From: Ryuthela nishihirai
Lineage: Eukaryota; Arthropoda; Arachnida; Araneae; Heptathelidae
Assembly (NCBI GenBank): GCA_038380435.1
Contig: JAWZYU010000020.1
Coordinates: 42,316,307-42,380,306 of the forward strand
DNA length: 64,000 bases
Reading direction: 5' to 3'
Shown here piece by piece: positions 1 through 11,133 of the stretch (positions are counted from its first letter, which is position 1; every line of letters begins with the position of its first letter). Below the pieces are notes generated by a model, which was not told the DNA's origin, ran no database searches, and saw only the letters and a list, made by a program, of their open reading frames with translations. Made by a program: the position numbers and the translations under genes.

Positions 1-14
1 AGCGACTGTACACG
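1..14. repeat. Possible end of a TIR-MITE cut by the window edge
   Basis: AGCGACTGTA matches the right end of the MITE at 47459-47588 (GAGCGACTGTA). Only ten bases are available, so this is weak. Confidence 0.25.
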
Positions 15-2717
15 AAGGGGTGTAGCGAAGGACTATGGTTGGGGGGGGGGGGGGGGGAGAGAAGTACAAAATTTTCCAACTCGAGCAAAATTTTGGCAAA
101 GTTTGCCAACGGAGCAAACTTGCTTAGATTTTCGCTCCGTGCGGGGGGGAGGGGGTAAGACAATTTTAACATCTCTCCTACATTTTGCCATTTGACTTCC
201 AATTCTGCCAACTTCCCGTAATTTTCCATTTGACTTCCAATAAAAAAACAAATCATTATGAATTTTTGTCTTCATTTGGTCAAATCTGCTTAATTTCACG
301 AAACTAAACCCAATCTTTACATCTCTCCTAAATTTGCCAAATCACTTCAAACTTTCAAACTCCCCAATTTTCTTTTTTTTTTTAGAAAATTAAAGTGAGT
401 TGTCCAAATCGAGGCAACACGGCAAATCTAAGGCAGTTTGGAAAATGGAGAGATGGCAAAATTCGAAGCCACTTAATAAAAACAGGTGAGGAATCTTAGG
501 GAGTTGGCAAAATCGGGACAACTTGGCAAAATCTTGGGGAGTTGGCAAAATTCGGAGTGACTTGACAAAATCTTGGAGAGTTGGCAAAATTTGGAGTGAC
601 TTGATAAAATCGTGGGGAGTTGGCAAAATTCAGGTGAGATGTAAAAATTAGGACTTTTTTCTGTAAAATTAGGCGAGTTGGCAAAATCTAGGGACAGTTG
701 GCAAAACTTAGGGAGTTGGCAAAAAATAGGGTCAGTTGGTAAAATTCGGAGTGACTTGGCAAAATCATGGAGAGTTGACAAAATTCAGGTGAGATGTAAA
801 AATTGCAAACTTTTTTCTGTAAAATTGGCAAAAGCGAGGCAACTTCGCAATGTCTAGGAGAGTTGGAAAATCTTGGGGGAGTTGGCAAAATTCAGAGTGG
901 CTTTACAAAAATCAGGTGTGATGTTAAATTGGGATTTTTTTCTGTAAAATTGTGGCGAGATGGCAAAATCTAGGGCAGTTGGCAAAATTCGAATTCACTT
1001 GGTAACGTACAGGTGAGTTGTAAAAATTGGGATTGTTTTTGTGAAATTAAGGAGAGTTGGAAAAACCGAGAACTCTTGGCAAAATCTAGGGGAGTTGAGC
1101 AAAATTGGTAGCCACTTGGTAAAATACAGGGGAGTTGTGAAAATTGTGCCTTTCTTGTGCAATTAAGGAGAATTGATAAAATTCGAAGTGGCTTGGCAAA
1201 TTCAGGGAAGAGGTAAAAAGTGCGATTTTTTTCTGTAAAATTACGGCGAGTTGACAAAATCTAGAGTAGTTGGCAAAATTCGAATGCACTTGGTAAAATA
1301 CAGGCGAGTTGTGAAAATTGGAATTTGTTTTGTGAAATTAAGGAGTGTTGACTTGGCAAAATCTTGGGGAGTTTGAAAGTTTTAAGTTTCCTCAATTTAT
1401 CCAACAATCCTTCATTTCACAAAACAAATCTCAATTTTCACAACTCGCCTATATTTTACCAAGTGCATTCGAATTTTGCCAACTACTCTAGATTTTGCCA
1501 ACTCGCCGTAATTTTACAGAAAACAATCGCACTTTTTACATCTTCCCTGAATTTGCCAAGCCACTTCGAATTTTATCAACCCTCCTTAATTGCACAAAAA
1601 AGGCACAATTTTCACAACTCCCATGTATTTTACCAAGTGGCCACCAATTTTGCCAACTCCCCTAGATTTTGCCAAGAGTTCTCGGTTTTTCCAACTCTCC
1701 TTAATTTCACAAAACCAATCCCAATTTTTACAACTCACCTGTTCTTTAACAAATGGTTTCCAGTTTTGTCAACTTGCCTAGATTTTGCCAAGTTTTCTCG
1801 ATTTTGTCAATTCTTCTTTCTTAATTTCACAAAAACAATCCCAATTTTTACAACTCACCTGTTCTTTAACAAATGGTTTCCAGTTTTGTCAACTTGCCTA
1901 GATTTTGCCAAGTTTTCTCGATTTTGTCAACTCTTCTTTCTTAATTTCACAAAAACAATCCCAATTTTCACAAATATTCCGTATTTTACCAAGTAGATTC
2001 GAATTTTGCCAACTATCCTAGATTTTGCCATCTCGCCACAATTTTACAGAAAAAAATCCCAATTTTACATTTCACCTGATTTTTGTAAAGCCACTCTGAA
2101 TTTTGCCAACTCCCCGAAGATTTTCCAACTCTCCTAGATATTGCGAAGTTGCCTCGATTTTGCCAACACGCCATAATTTTAAAGAAAAAAAGACTGCAAT
2201 TTTCATATCTCACCTGAATTTTGTCAACCCTCCATGATTTTGCCAAGTCACTCCGAATTTTGCCAACTGTCCCTAGCTTTTTCCAACTCCCTTGTTTTGC
2301 CAACTCGCCATAATTTTACAGAAAAAAAAGTCCAAATTTTTACAGCTCACCTGAATTTTGACAACTCCCCACGATTTTGCCAAGTCACTCCGAATTTTGC
2401 CAACTCCCCAAGATTTTACCAAGTCACTCCGAATTTTGCCAACTCCCTAAGATTTTGCTAACTTACCTGTTTTTACTAAGTGGCTTTGAATTTTGCCAAC
2501 CGCTCTAAATTTTGCCGTCTCTCCATTTTCCAAACTGCCCTAGATTTGCCAAGTTGCCTCGATTTTGACAACTCCCCTTAATTTTCCAAAAAAAAAAAAT
2601 TACAAATTTTCACAACTCACCTAGATTTCACGAAGTCGCTTCGAATTTTCCCAACTCCGAGTTACTTTGGGGAGGGGGAGCCTCCCTCCCATCTCCCCCC
2701 CCATGGCTACGCCCCTG
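15..2717. mobile_element. Foldback element with inverted satellite arms
   Basis: The ends are inverted copies of a GGGGYGTAGC-type terminus followed by a G-rich tract (left from 15, right ending 2717). Flanking octamers TGTACACG and CGTACACA match at 6 of 8 positions, as a worn hAT-type target duplication might. Inside, a degenerate short repeat built on GAGTTGGCAAAAT runs forward in roughly 400-1360 and as its reverse complement in 1380-2660. The fold centre lies near 1376 with about 80 bp of spacer. The long open frames here (for example 1364-1996 plus) are products of the repeat and are not genes. Class is uncertain: hAT-like foldback is the best guess. Confidence 0.6.
1700..1939 (+). repeat. 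120-bp tandem duplication in the right foldback arm
   Basis: A block starting CTTAATTTCACAAAA recurs at 1700, 1820 and 1940. The first two units are nearly identical. The left arm lacks this duplication, which helps explain why the right arm is longer. Confidence 0.8.
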
Positions 2718-2725
2718 CGTACACA

Positions 2726-3119
2726 CTCCAATTTTTCAGCGAATGTTTCTGGTTGTGGTCTGGATTTCAGTGCCAAATTTCAAGTCGAAAGTGCGGCTTG
2801 CGAGAACCAAAAATATTTACCATGCTATTCCTACGGGAAATGAGATTTGTCATCAAATCTATTGTTGCTATTTACTGCTCCCTAACTCTGAAAGTAAAGA
2901 GTTAAAATAGCATTTAAATCTGCTGCCGTTGCCAGATTCCCCACATTTCCAGAGGCATTATTTTGGCTTTCCATTGCAGCAGCTAGGGACTTGATTTTCT
3001 AATCAAACATGGGGTCGAGCAGGGGGAACCTCGCTACGAAATTTGAGACCTTTCAGTAAAGTACAACGGGAATAACAGAATGCCAAAATCTGACGAAATA
3101 AATATCTGCATCGTTTGTC
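2726..3119. other. Non-coding stretch without recognised feature
   Basis: No open frame or repeat terminus stands out. The sequence around 3000-3110 weakly resembles the repeats at 3540-4068, so it may be the worn start of that family. Confidence 0.4.
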
Positions 3120-3133
3120 ACGGACTCTGAGAG

Positions 3134-3525
3134 GGGCGGGGGTGGCTCAGTCAGTAGCGCGCCAGGCTCGTAATCTGTAGTTCCCAGGTTCGAGTCCCAG
3201 CTGGGTCAGCGTTGAGATTTAGCTCCGCAAAATCCCCCGCCCTGCCCACGGTCAGTAGGGGACACCGATGGGCTTGGAAAGGCCGCCGTCCGTCGGATGG
3301 GACGTTAAGCCGTGGCCCCGTGTGCGGGAGAGCCATACCCTGTGCACGTTAAAGAACACGCTGGATGGCCTTGACGGGAGGCTACCATCTGTCTCCCAAC
3401 AGCTGTTCCAGTGGGTCCCCTCCCCCAACCTTCTCCTGAGCCTTCGGGGTCCATGTGTCCTGGCCATTTAGGCCATGGTGTGCAAAAAAAGTGCCGCTCA
3501 GAGGTAAAACAACCCAAACAACCCA
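3134..3525 (+). mobile_element. SINE-A, full length
   Basis: The tRNA-like head carries an A box (GGCTCAGTCAGTAGCGCG) and a B box (GGTTCGAGTCC), with CGT at the anticodon position. The central core contains CACGTTAAAGAACACGC. The 3' end is AAAACAACCC-rich with no poly-A. A 14-bp target duplication, ACGGACTCTGAGAG, flanks it at 3120-3133 and 3526-3539. Mobilisation by an unidentified LINE is inferred. Confidence 0.92.
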
Positions 3526-3539
3526 ACGGACTCTGAGAG

Positions 3540-4068
3540 AGAGCCCCAGTAAGCAATGACCTTTGCAACAACGGGAAATTCTTCATGTTTGAACTGTGTA
3601 AAATGTCGGGGGCGGGGAATACTCCCAAAACTAACCATTAGTGCAGGAAACAACAGAATATGCCGATTAAAAGTGAAACACGAACTGTCACAATTTGTGT
3701 AGAGACGAAGCCACGGTCCAAGTGGGAACCTGATTTTTAAACCAATCACTAGGGAACACGGGGGACGCTGTGCAGGAAATTTGGACCGTGAGGACGAATA
3801 TCACAGGATACATAGGGCGGCAAAATCTGTGTAACGAAATAAAAATCTCGGTAGCTTAAGCAGAAACTAAGCCACGGGCTTTGAGAGAGCTTTCTGACGT
3901 CAGCAACAATCCAAGCAAATACCGGGCAAATTTCTTCCTGTTGAAAATCTGTGCCAAAGTGGGGGGGGGGGGGAGGAGGGTACTTACAAAATTTACCTTT
4001 AGTGCAGTGAAAATAAAAATGTACAGATTAAAAGTGACACCCAGGCAGCCCCGGGTGCGTTCAGCTAG
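3540..4068 (+). repeat. Two diverged tandem units ending in a Helitron-like terminus
   Basis: Two diverged copies begin with CGGACTCTGAGAG (3527) and CGGGCTTTGAGAG (3874). They share later blocks such as TTTAGTGCAG and GATTAAAAGTGA. The second ends in a hairpin (CACCCAGG / CCCGGGTG, 4038-4057) eight bases before CTAG (4065-4068), followed by T. That is the layout of a Helitron 3' end. No Rep/helicase coding or 5' end was found. Confidence 0.4.
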
Positions 4069-4080
4069 TAACAAATAACT

Positions 4081-4849
4081 GAAATATTTAATTTTTTTTT
4101 TGTATTCTGCTTCTCTTGATTTTTATTTCGAGCTTTTATTTAAAAGAATTAAATAGTAAGATATCGTTTTCACTTTGTTTTGTATCCGTCTGTAGATACT
4201 GAACAAATTTTATCTTAAAATGAAAAGGATTCTTTGTGGATTTGATAGGCAATAATCCAATACTCCTATTCGCATATTTCGAATCTTGCATTAGTCTGAA
4301 TATCCGTCGTCAGAGTGCGCTAAAGTTGGATGATAGCAAATCTTAATTTTCTTTAAAAACGAACATTCTCCAGAGGTGACTGGGTTTTATTATTTTTATT
4401 TATTTGCAAAAAGAAAATACTAGCACGCTCATAAAACTTTTATTTTCAGCTACCGATTAATATTGTTTTCACTTTGATGCAGGGATGAATATGGCGGGAG
4501 GGGGTTAGAGGTTCATGCCCCCTTAGAGGTCAAGGAGGAGGAATATATCCTCCCTCTTGAGAATGCTGGGGTAATAGCGGTAGAAATTATTAATCTTACG
4601 TATATTTCGTATATTTTTAAATAAATCTATAAAATGCCTCTAAAACGGAGGGGAAATTTTTATATACTGCAATTAAATTCCAATCTCTTCCTCCCCCCCC
4701 CCCCATTTTCGCTTTCTTCCGTTTGGTCGAATCCCTTGACAATTCTTTATTTATTTTTTCTGGATAAGGGCTAGACTTTTGTATGCTAAAAATCTTCTTC
4801 ATAACAAACCCGAGGCTCTATTTTTAGGATACTGGCCGCCGATTTATGA
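4081..4849. other. AT-rich non-coding DNA
   Basis: No open frame or repeat end is convincing. A short C-run lies near 4690-4703. Confidence 0.4.
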
Positions 4850-4966
4850 TCTCCATTTGGAAGGGTGGTTAGCGCGCTTGTCTACTGATCAAATGGATCC
4901 CGGTTCGAGTCCGTATAAGGCATGGTTGTCTTTCTGCTGAGGTCTCGCCTTTATCAGAGATCTTAT
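4850..4966 (+). mobile_element. SINE-B, worn 5' part
   Basis: GTGGTTAGCGCGCTTG and CGGTTCGAGTCC correspond to the A and B boxes of the better copy at 6197-6402, followed by the TTTCTGCTGAGGTC block. The 3' half is lost. Confidence 0.65.
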
Positions 4967-6196
4967 TTTTCATAAAAGATTCTGTTTAGTTATTGAAACA
5001 AAGTTGTACCTTGAGATCAATTAATAAGATAATCTAACGTTCCTTACGGTCAATGATTAAAAGCGAAAATTATAGAGCTTGTAGTAAAAAGGAAACATCT
5101 ATCAGATATCAGTGTTATGACGTTCCTTAAGGAAAGATTACAATCTGTCGCTATATTTAATAAGAAAGGACTTGGCCTTACAGTTCATTGACTTTGTTAT
5201 GAAACATGAATATTTTTCTCTTTTTCAGAACTAATTTTTAGTTGTTCTTGTTTTTTTATCTACATTACTTCCTTGTAAACATTTTTATTCTATCACTGAA
5301 ACACGATTAACTTCAAATGATGGTTTGTTCATGATTATTTTGCTCCAAGCTTCAAGTCATTAAATTAACTTCCACTTTGGTTATTTTTATCCACCATCTC
5401 ACATTCTACAGATGATCTTTAAAACCCATCATTTTCAACCTACTGACGAATGCATCTGACCATAGAATCGAACACCTAACCCCTAAGCGCTCCATCATTG
5501 TAAACGTCGATGTGAAAAATGTCTGGTATCCCTTGTGAAACCTGAATTTCTGTAAAGAAACTGACAAGAAAGTCAAAGAACCTCTCTTTCTACAAAAGGC
5601 AAATTTTCCTAATTCCAGCAATTAATATCTTCTAATCCGTAAAGGCTACAGGATGATCTTTGTCACCACCATATCAGACTTTGAATCAGGTAATTAGCAT
5701 TGACGTGGTGAGAGGGAGCAGTATCATCATGTAGTTGACATGTAATGCTGTGTTTTGGCACGTTAATATCTCAATAATTATTTCACAACATGCATATTTT
5801 TGTTTCAGATATTTGATGACAAATTTCTTGTCAGTACTCTCTCCTTCAGGCATTGCCAAGTTTATGCATTTTGTGCGTTTTAATTGGTAGTTGTCTCGTC
5901 TGGCAAGTAGCATTTACCCGTTCTGGATTTATTGCATCTTTGTAGACGAATATGCATCAGATTGAGGGAAGCAATATTGACTGCTAGTTAAGACAAAAAA
6001 TGGATAATTTTTGATCGGAGAATGTGCAGCGATTTATTTCATAACTAGGTGATGTTATGATAAATTGATCGTTTTAAAACCAGTTGTGTGATGGATGAGT
6101 GATAACGAGGCAGAAAGCAAAGTTCTTATTATCGTTTATTTAATTTTTGTCACTTTCTTAAGATTTTTTTATTTTTTTAATTGTAATTTTTAGAAG
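4967..6196. other. AT-rich non-coding DNA
   Basis: About 1.2 kb without a supportable gene. Open frames here are short, and I recognise no protein motif. Confidence 0.4.
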
Positions 6197-6402
6197 TTAG
6201 CCTTCCCATGGCCGAGTGGTTAGCACGCTTGGCTACTGATCTAAGGGACCTGGGTTCGAGCCCCGGGTAAGGCATGGTTGTGTGTGTTGTTTTTCTGCTG
6301 AGGTCTTGCCATCCTCACAGACCTACTACTTTGGCATATAAACTGATACGCTCCTGTCAGACCTCTGTGGCAAGCAGCTGCTTGAGGGGGTGAGAGAGAG
6401 AG
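6197..6402 (+). mobile_element. SINE-B, near full length
   Basis: The tRNA-like head has an A box (GGCCGAGTGGTTAGCACGC) and a B box (GGGTTCGAGCC). The body runs TTTCTGCTGAGGTC, CTCACAGACC, CCTGTCAGACC, AAGCAGCTGCTTGAGGGGG. Target duplication AATTTTTAGAA lies at 6185-6195 and 6403-6413. The head resembles a Ser- or Leu-type tRNA, but the source is not certain. Confidence 0.85.
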
Positions 6403-6529
6403 AATTTTTAGAAAGTAACCAGGAATAGCAGGAAAAACCTCTGTTTTCAGGAAAGAAGTGATGCATTTATTTCCCCAGTTTTATGTTTTTTAAAGTATTT
6501 TTAGCTGAAATATGAACGACTTAAGACCA

Positions 6530-7830
6530 CCGACGTCTATTTTTAGTTTCAGCAAAAAAAACACCCGGTGAAATCTTAGTATTCCAAGACTACTATGATC
6601 TAGTTTTATGAATAACAGAAAATGTTTGCAGGGAAAAGAATTTACGAAATCTAAGCATCTCAGGACTACTGCGATCTGATTTTATAGATTGCACCAAAAT
6701 ACTTTCAACAAGAATAAACGTCTAAACTTCAATATTCATAATACTAAAATCTAGTTTTTATGAAAAAAAAATAGCGCTTTCAACAAAAACATGAATTAGT
6801 GAACTTAATGATTTTTTTAAATCATGAATTTTGAATTTAATGATTTTTTGTTTCAACAAAAAGAATCACTGAAATTTAAGCGTCAAGATCAAAATCTAGT
6901 TTTGCTAGAAAAAGAAAATACTTTTTGTGAAAAGTATCTCCGAAATTAAAGTATCCTAACAGTTTACGATTTGATTTTATGGGTAACCGAAAATATTTTT
7001 AGGGGAAAAGAATTTCCGAAATCAAAGCATCTCAGAACTACTGCGATCTGTATTTAAAGATTACACCAAAATACTTTCAACAAGAATAAACGCCGAAATC
7101 TCAATATCTCACAATACTAAATTACAGTTTTATAAATTTCATTAAGAAAACATTTTCTACGTAAAGAATAACTGAAATCTAAGGATACCAAGATCAATTT
7201 TTAGTTTTATGGGAAAACAAAAGGTTTGACAATGATGAAGAAGACAGGTTGGGTTGTTTTACCTCTGAGTGGCACTTTTTTGCACACCATGGGCTAAATG
7301 GCCAGGTCACATGGACCCCGAAGGCTCAGAGAAGGTGGGGGAGAGGACCCACTGGAACAGCTGTTCGGAGACAGATGGTAGCCTCCCGTCAAGGCCATCC
7401 AGCGTGTTCTTTAACGTGCACAGGGTATGGCTCTCCCGCACACGGGGCCACGGTTTAACGTCCCATCCGACGGACGGCGGCCTTTTCAAGCCCATCGGTG
7501 TCCCCTACTGACCGTGGGCAGGGCGGAGAAATTTTGCGGAGATAAATCTCAACGCTGACCCAGCTGGGAACTACAGATTACGAGCCTGGCGCGCTACCGA
7601 CTGAGCCACCCCCTCCAATGAAGAAGACAGAATTCGAACCCCAGTATTTTACGAAAAACATCTCTGAAATTAATGTATCCCTAGACTGCTATGATCTGAG
7701 ACATAACAAAAAATACTTTCAATAAAATGAAACGCTGAAATCTCATTATCTGAACACTACTACGATCAGGTTTTATGTAATAAAAAAAAGATGCGCATAA
7801 AAAAACGTTACAATGAAGACAAGCTGTTCC
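6530..7830 (+). repeat. Degenerate ~74-bp repeat with ~372-bp periodicity
   Basis: Phrases such as GAAATCTAAGCATCTCAG, ACTACTGCGATCTG and CAAAATACTTTCAACAAG recur with drift. The block at 6632 returns at 7004, 372 bp later, about five short units. A SINE-A (7247-7617) interrupts it. The period is an estimate by eye. Confidence 0.6.
7247..7617 (-). mobile_element. SINE-A with B-box deletion
   Basis: Reverse-oriented copy flanked by ATGAAGAAGACAG at 7234-7246 and 7618-7630. It lacks the ~11 bp holding most of the pol III B box (AGCTGGGAACTACAG where others have GGGACTCGAACC). The copy at 27307-27677 has the same deletion, so the two may share a deleted source. Confidence 0.9.
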
Positions 7831-8455
7831 TTTTGTAGCCGTCAAATGCAATCATCGATTTCATTCCAATCGAAACAGAATGTCATTAATCAAGGGTACA
7901 ACAACTGTCCTAAGATCACAGATTACTCTTAGTCAGTTCTATTTCTCAGATTCCCCAATCAGATAATGGAACTGACGGTCACTAACGACTGTGACATGTG
8001 TTTTGACATCCCCAACAACTTTCGGTTGCCAGCCTAGATTAGAGAGGTGGCAGCAGTGAGTGGGTGTCACAGCTCAAGCATACTGTCTCTACCTACGCAA
8101 ATGTTGAAGCTGATTTCTTTTTCTTCAAGGTTCAACTCTTCAAAACCTTATATCAAGGGTGATGTCTCAAACATTTATATTTTTACATTTGAAAGTCTTC
8201 CTAATCTCTTTTTGAACTTAATGATTCATGACAGATGAAAAATGCTAGAAATATTTCTCAGTCGCATTATTAGTTGCCATTTTTCGTAAGACTTACCTTC
8301 TCAGTTACATTTTATTAACAAGCGGTAGTTTTCAAATCTACCCTTAAGGAGGCGCTTATGTCGAATTATGTTGGTTGAGTTTTGAACTTTTGTACCTGAT
8401 TAGGATTCTAGATGGTGTATGACGAAGACAGAATCCGAACCACAAACTGCATCTT
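7831..8455. other. Non-coding DNA
   Basis: No gene recognised. A 63-codon open frame near 8047 has no motif support. Confidence 0.35.
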
Positions 8456-8459
8456 TGAA

Positions 8460-9180
8460 ATTACAGTTATACATACATATTTTAGCTTTAGTGTTATTTA
8501 GAGCTGTTTAAGTTTGTAGACGTCGGCAACCTATGACCCGCGGGTCACCAAGTGACCCATTTAATAATTTCAAGTGACCCACTTGAGTTCCGCAAATAAA
8601 GTATAATATATAAAAATAAATTATACTTTATTTGCAGAACTCAAGTGGGTCACTTGAAGTTATTAAATGGGTCACTTGGTGACCCGCGGGTCATAGGTTC
8701 GTCGGCAACCTATGACCCGCGGGTCACCAAGTGACCCATTTAATAATTTCAAGTGACCCACTTGAGTTCCGCAAATAAAGTATAATATATAAAAATAAAT
8801 TATACTTTATTTGCAGAACTCAAGTGGGTCACTTGAAGTTATTAAATGGGTCACTTGGTGACCCGCGGGTCATAGGTTCGTCGGCAACCTATGACCCGCG
8901 GGTCACCAAGTGACCCATTTAATAATTTCAAGTGACCCACTTGAGTTCCGCAAATAAAGTATAATATATAAAAATAAATTATACTTTATTTGCAGAACTC
9001 AAGTGGGTCACTTGAAATTATTAAATGGGTCACTTGGTGACCCGCGGGTCATAGGTTGCCGACGCCTGGTTTAGAGCTATACATATACCTTTTAGTTTTA
9101 GAGCTCTACATAAGCCTTTTAGTTTTAGAACTATACGTGCACCTTTTAGTTTCAGAATTATACATGCAACTTTTAGTTTT
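8460..9180 (+). repeat. 27-bp AT-rich tandem repeat split by palindromes
   Basis: Four units of about 27 bp, like AGAGCTCTACATAAGCC plus TTTTAGTTTT, run at 9070-9180. Worn relatives lie at 8460-8515. The triplicated palindrome at 8521-9065 sits between them. Confidence 0.6.
8521..9065. mobile_element. hAT-like palindromic MITE, three tandem copies
   Basis: Each 179-bp unit (starts 8521, 8700, 8879) is nearly a perfect palindrome, with arms of about 75 bp. Each begins CGTCGGCAACCTATGACC, then GCGGGTCACC. The outer right end reads GGTTGCCGACGCCTG, whose reverse complement CAGGCGTCGGCAACC is a hAT-type terminus. The copies are almost identical; one difference is AAATTATT versus AAGTTATT in copy 3. 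No 8-bp target duplication is clear. Confidence 0.8.
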
Positions 9181-9282
9181 ATTTTTTACCATACATTTCA
9201 GAAAAAATGTGTTGCTTTGTTTTCCATGAATGATTATGATATTTCTTATCCAATAAGAACGATGCAATATTGTAATTAAAGA

Positions 9283-9418
9283 TGCTTGGGTTCGAGCCCC
9301 GGGTAAAGTTCGTATTGCTTTTCTGCCGAGGTCCTGCCATGCTCACAGACCTTCTACTATGGCATTATAAACTGACAGGTTCCTGTCAGACCTTTGCGGC
9401 AAGCAGCTGCTTGAGGTT
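9283..9418 (+). mobile_element. SINE-B, 5' truncated
   Basis: Starts at the B box (GCTTGGGTTCGAGCC) and runs to AAGCAGCTGCTTGAGG. The A box is missing. Confidence 0.75.
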
Positions 9419-9744
9419 TTTTTGTGATTAGACAATTTGTCTAGAAACGAAAGACTGATTAAAAGTTTCATTTAGTAAGTTTCTGATGAAATCACTAAAC
9501 CAATACATTTTTAACCAGGTATCTACGCTTTTTTAGCTTGCATAGAGTATAGTACTTGAGATTGTATTGATCTTATATATCTTTTTAAGAATCTCTATTC
9601 ATCAAAAGTAATTGGTTTTAGACAACAGAACTCCATACTGTTTGTCTAAAGGATTAGCACAATATACAAATTCTGGGAGATGCCAAAAAACGTGAAAATG
9701 AAATGCTATGATGTTTGGAGTGACAATGTATGTTAGATGACACA
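9419..9744. other. AT-rich non-coding DNA
   Basis: No feature seen. Confidence 0.35.
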
Positions 9745-9745
9745 A

Positions 9746-9798
9746 AAAGCAGTGAGGTATAGAACAATCCAGTCGGATGTTCTATACCTCACTGCTTT
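9746..9798. repeat. Perfect 21-bp hairpin
   Basis: AAAGCAGTGAGGTATAGAAC begins the left arm, and its exact complement ends at 9798. The loop is 11 nt. The size also fits a small-RNA precursor, but the perfect pairing looks more like a recent inverted duplication. Confidence 0.8.
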
Positions 9799-9889
9799 AG
9801 GATGGCGGTCCTTTTAGGATGGCGGATCCTCAGAGGATTTTTTTTGCCAACTGCACGCGGTGTTCCGACGTGCACAGGTGGTCACCCTC

Positions 9890-10424
9890 CCAGTTACTGA
9901 CCGCGCCCAAAGCTGCTTAATTTCGGTGATCGAAGTACTGACCGCGCCCAAAGCTGCTTGATTTCGGTGATCGAGGTCCTGACCGCGCCCAAAGCTGCTT
10001 GATTTCGGTGATCGAGGTCATGACCATGCCCAAAGCTGCTTGATTTCGGTGATTGAGGTCCTGACCGCGCCCAAAGCTGCTTCGATTTCGGTGATCGAGG
10101 TCCTGACCGCGCCCAAAGCTGCTTGATTTCGGTGATCGAGGTCCTGACCGCGCCCAAAGCTGCTTAATTTCGGTGGTCGAGGTCCTGATCGCGCCTAAAG
10201 CTGCTTAATTCGGTGATCGAGGTACTGACCGCGCCCAAAGCTGCTTAATTTCGGTGATCGAAGTACTGACCGCGCCCAAAGCTGCTTAATTTCGGTGATC
10301 GAGGTATTGACCGCGCCCAAAGTTGCTTAATTTCGGTGATCGACGTACTGACCGCGCTCAAAGCTGCTTAATTTCGGTGATCGAGGTACTGACCGCGCCC
10401 AAAGCTGCTTACTTTCGGTGATCG
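9890..10424 (+). repeat. 41-bp minisatellite, about 13 copies
   Basis: The unit is built on GACCGCGCCCAAAGCTGCTT then ATTTCGGTGATCGA. Starts at 9899 and 9940 give the 41-bp period. It is more GC-rich than its surroundings. The period is not a multiple of three, so the 87-codon minus-strand frame is incidental. Confidence 0.93.
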
Positions 10425-10688
10425 GACGAGAACCGGTGTTTTCAGCTTAGTACCTCCGTTGGCTATGATTTTCATGAGTTATGTAAATGAATACAGGAGT
10501 TTCCACAGCCATGGTATTTATTTCAGCAGAACAGAGTGTTAAATACGAGTATGATAACTCTGAACAGCTACACAAGCATCACAAATTCTTCTACCCTTTG
10601 CCACGTTGGTCATGAGCTCCAGTGGCAATACATTCCACAGTTCCCCAGAGAGCTGATTGGAGCTCGTGTCTGGTTCTTGACGACCTTC

Positions 10689-11082
10689 GGGGCGGAGGTG
10701 GCTCAGTCGGTAGCGCGTCAGGCTCGTAATTTGTAGTTCACAGGTTCGAGTCCCAGCTGGGTCAGCGTTGAGATTTATCTCCGCAAAATTCCCCGCCCTG
10801 CCCACTGTCAGTAGGGGACACCGATGGGCTTGGAAAGGCCGCCGTCCGTCGGATGGGACGTCAATTAGCCGTGGCCCCGTGTGCGGGAGAGTCATACCCT
10901 GTGCACGTTAAAGAACACGCTGGATGGCCTTGACGGGAGGATACCATCTGTCTCTCAACAGCTATTCCAGTGGGTCCCCTCCCCCAACCTTCTCTGAGCC
11001 TTCGGGGTCCATGTGACCTGGCCATTTAGCCCATTGTGTGCAAAAAAAGTGCCGCTCAGAGGTAAAACAACCCAACCCAACC
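10689..11082 (+). mobile_element. SINE-A inside a Tc1-like relic
   Basis: Full length, with a 13-bp target duplication CTTGACGACCTTC at 10676-10688 and 11083-11095. Removing it and one duplicate rejoins the transposase frame. Confidence 0.93.
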
Positions 11083-11133
11083 CTTGACGACCTTCAACGC
11101 ATCTCCCCTAAGCATTCCACATATGCTCTATAG

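Noticed and set aside
1364..1996. A 210-codon plus-strand open frame
   Set aside because: It is a translation of the degenerate satellite arm (repeated FANSPRFCQ-like phrases), and the inverted arm gives the same peptide on the other strand.
3133..3210. A stand-alone tRNA gene at SINE-A heads
   Set aside because: A and B boxes are present, but the head always continues into the SINE core, lacks a proper acceptor-stem closure and occurs dozens of times.
6204..6275. A Ser- or Leu-type tRNA gene
   Set aside because: It is the head of SINE-B, flanked by a target duplication that includes the whole SINE.
9746..9798. A microRNA gene
   Set aside because: The stem is fully paired and short, with no arm asymmetry to assess. 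Without small-RNA data a fold-back mutation is simpler.
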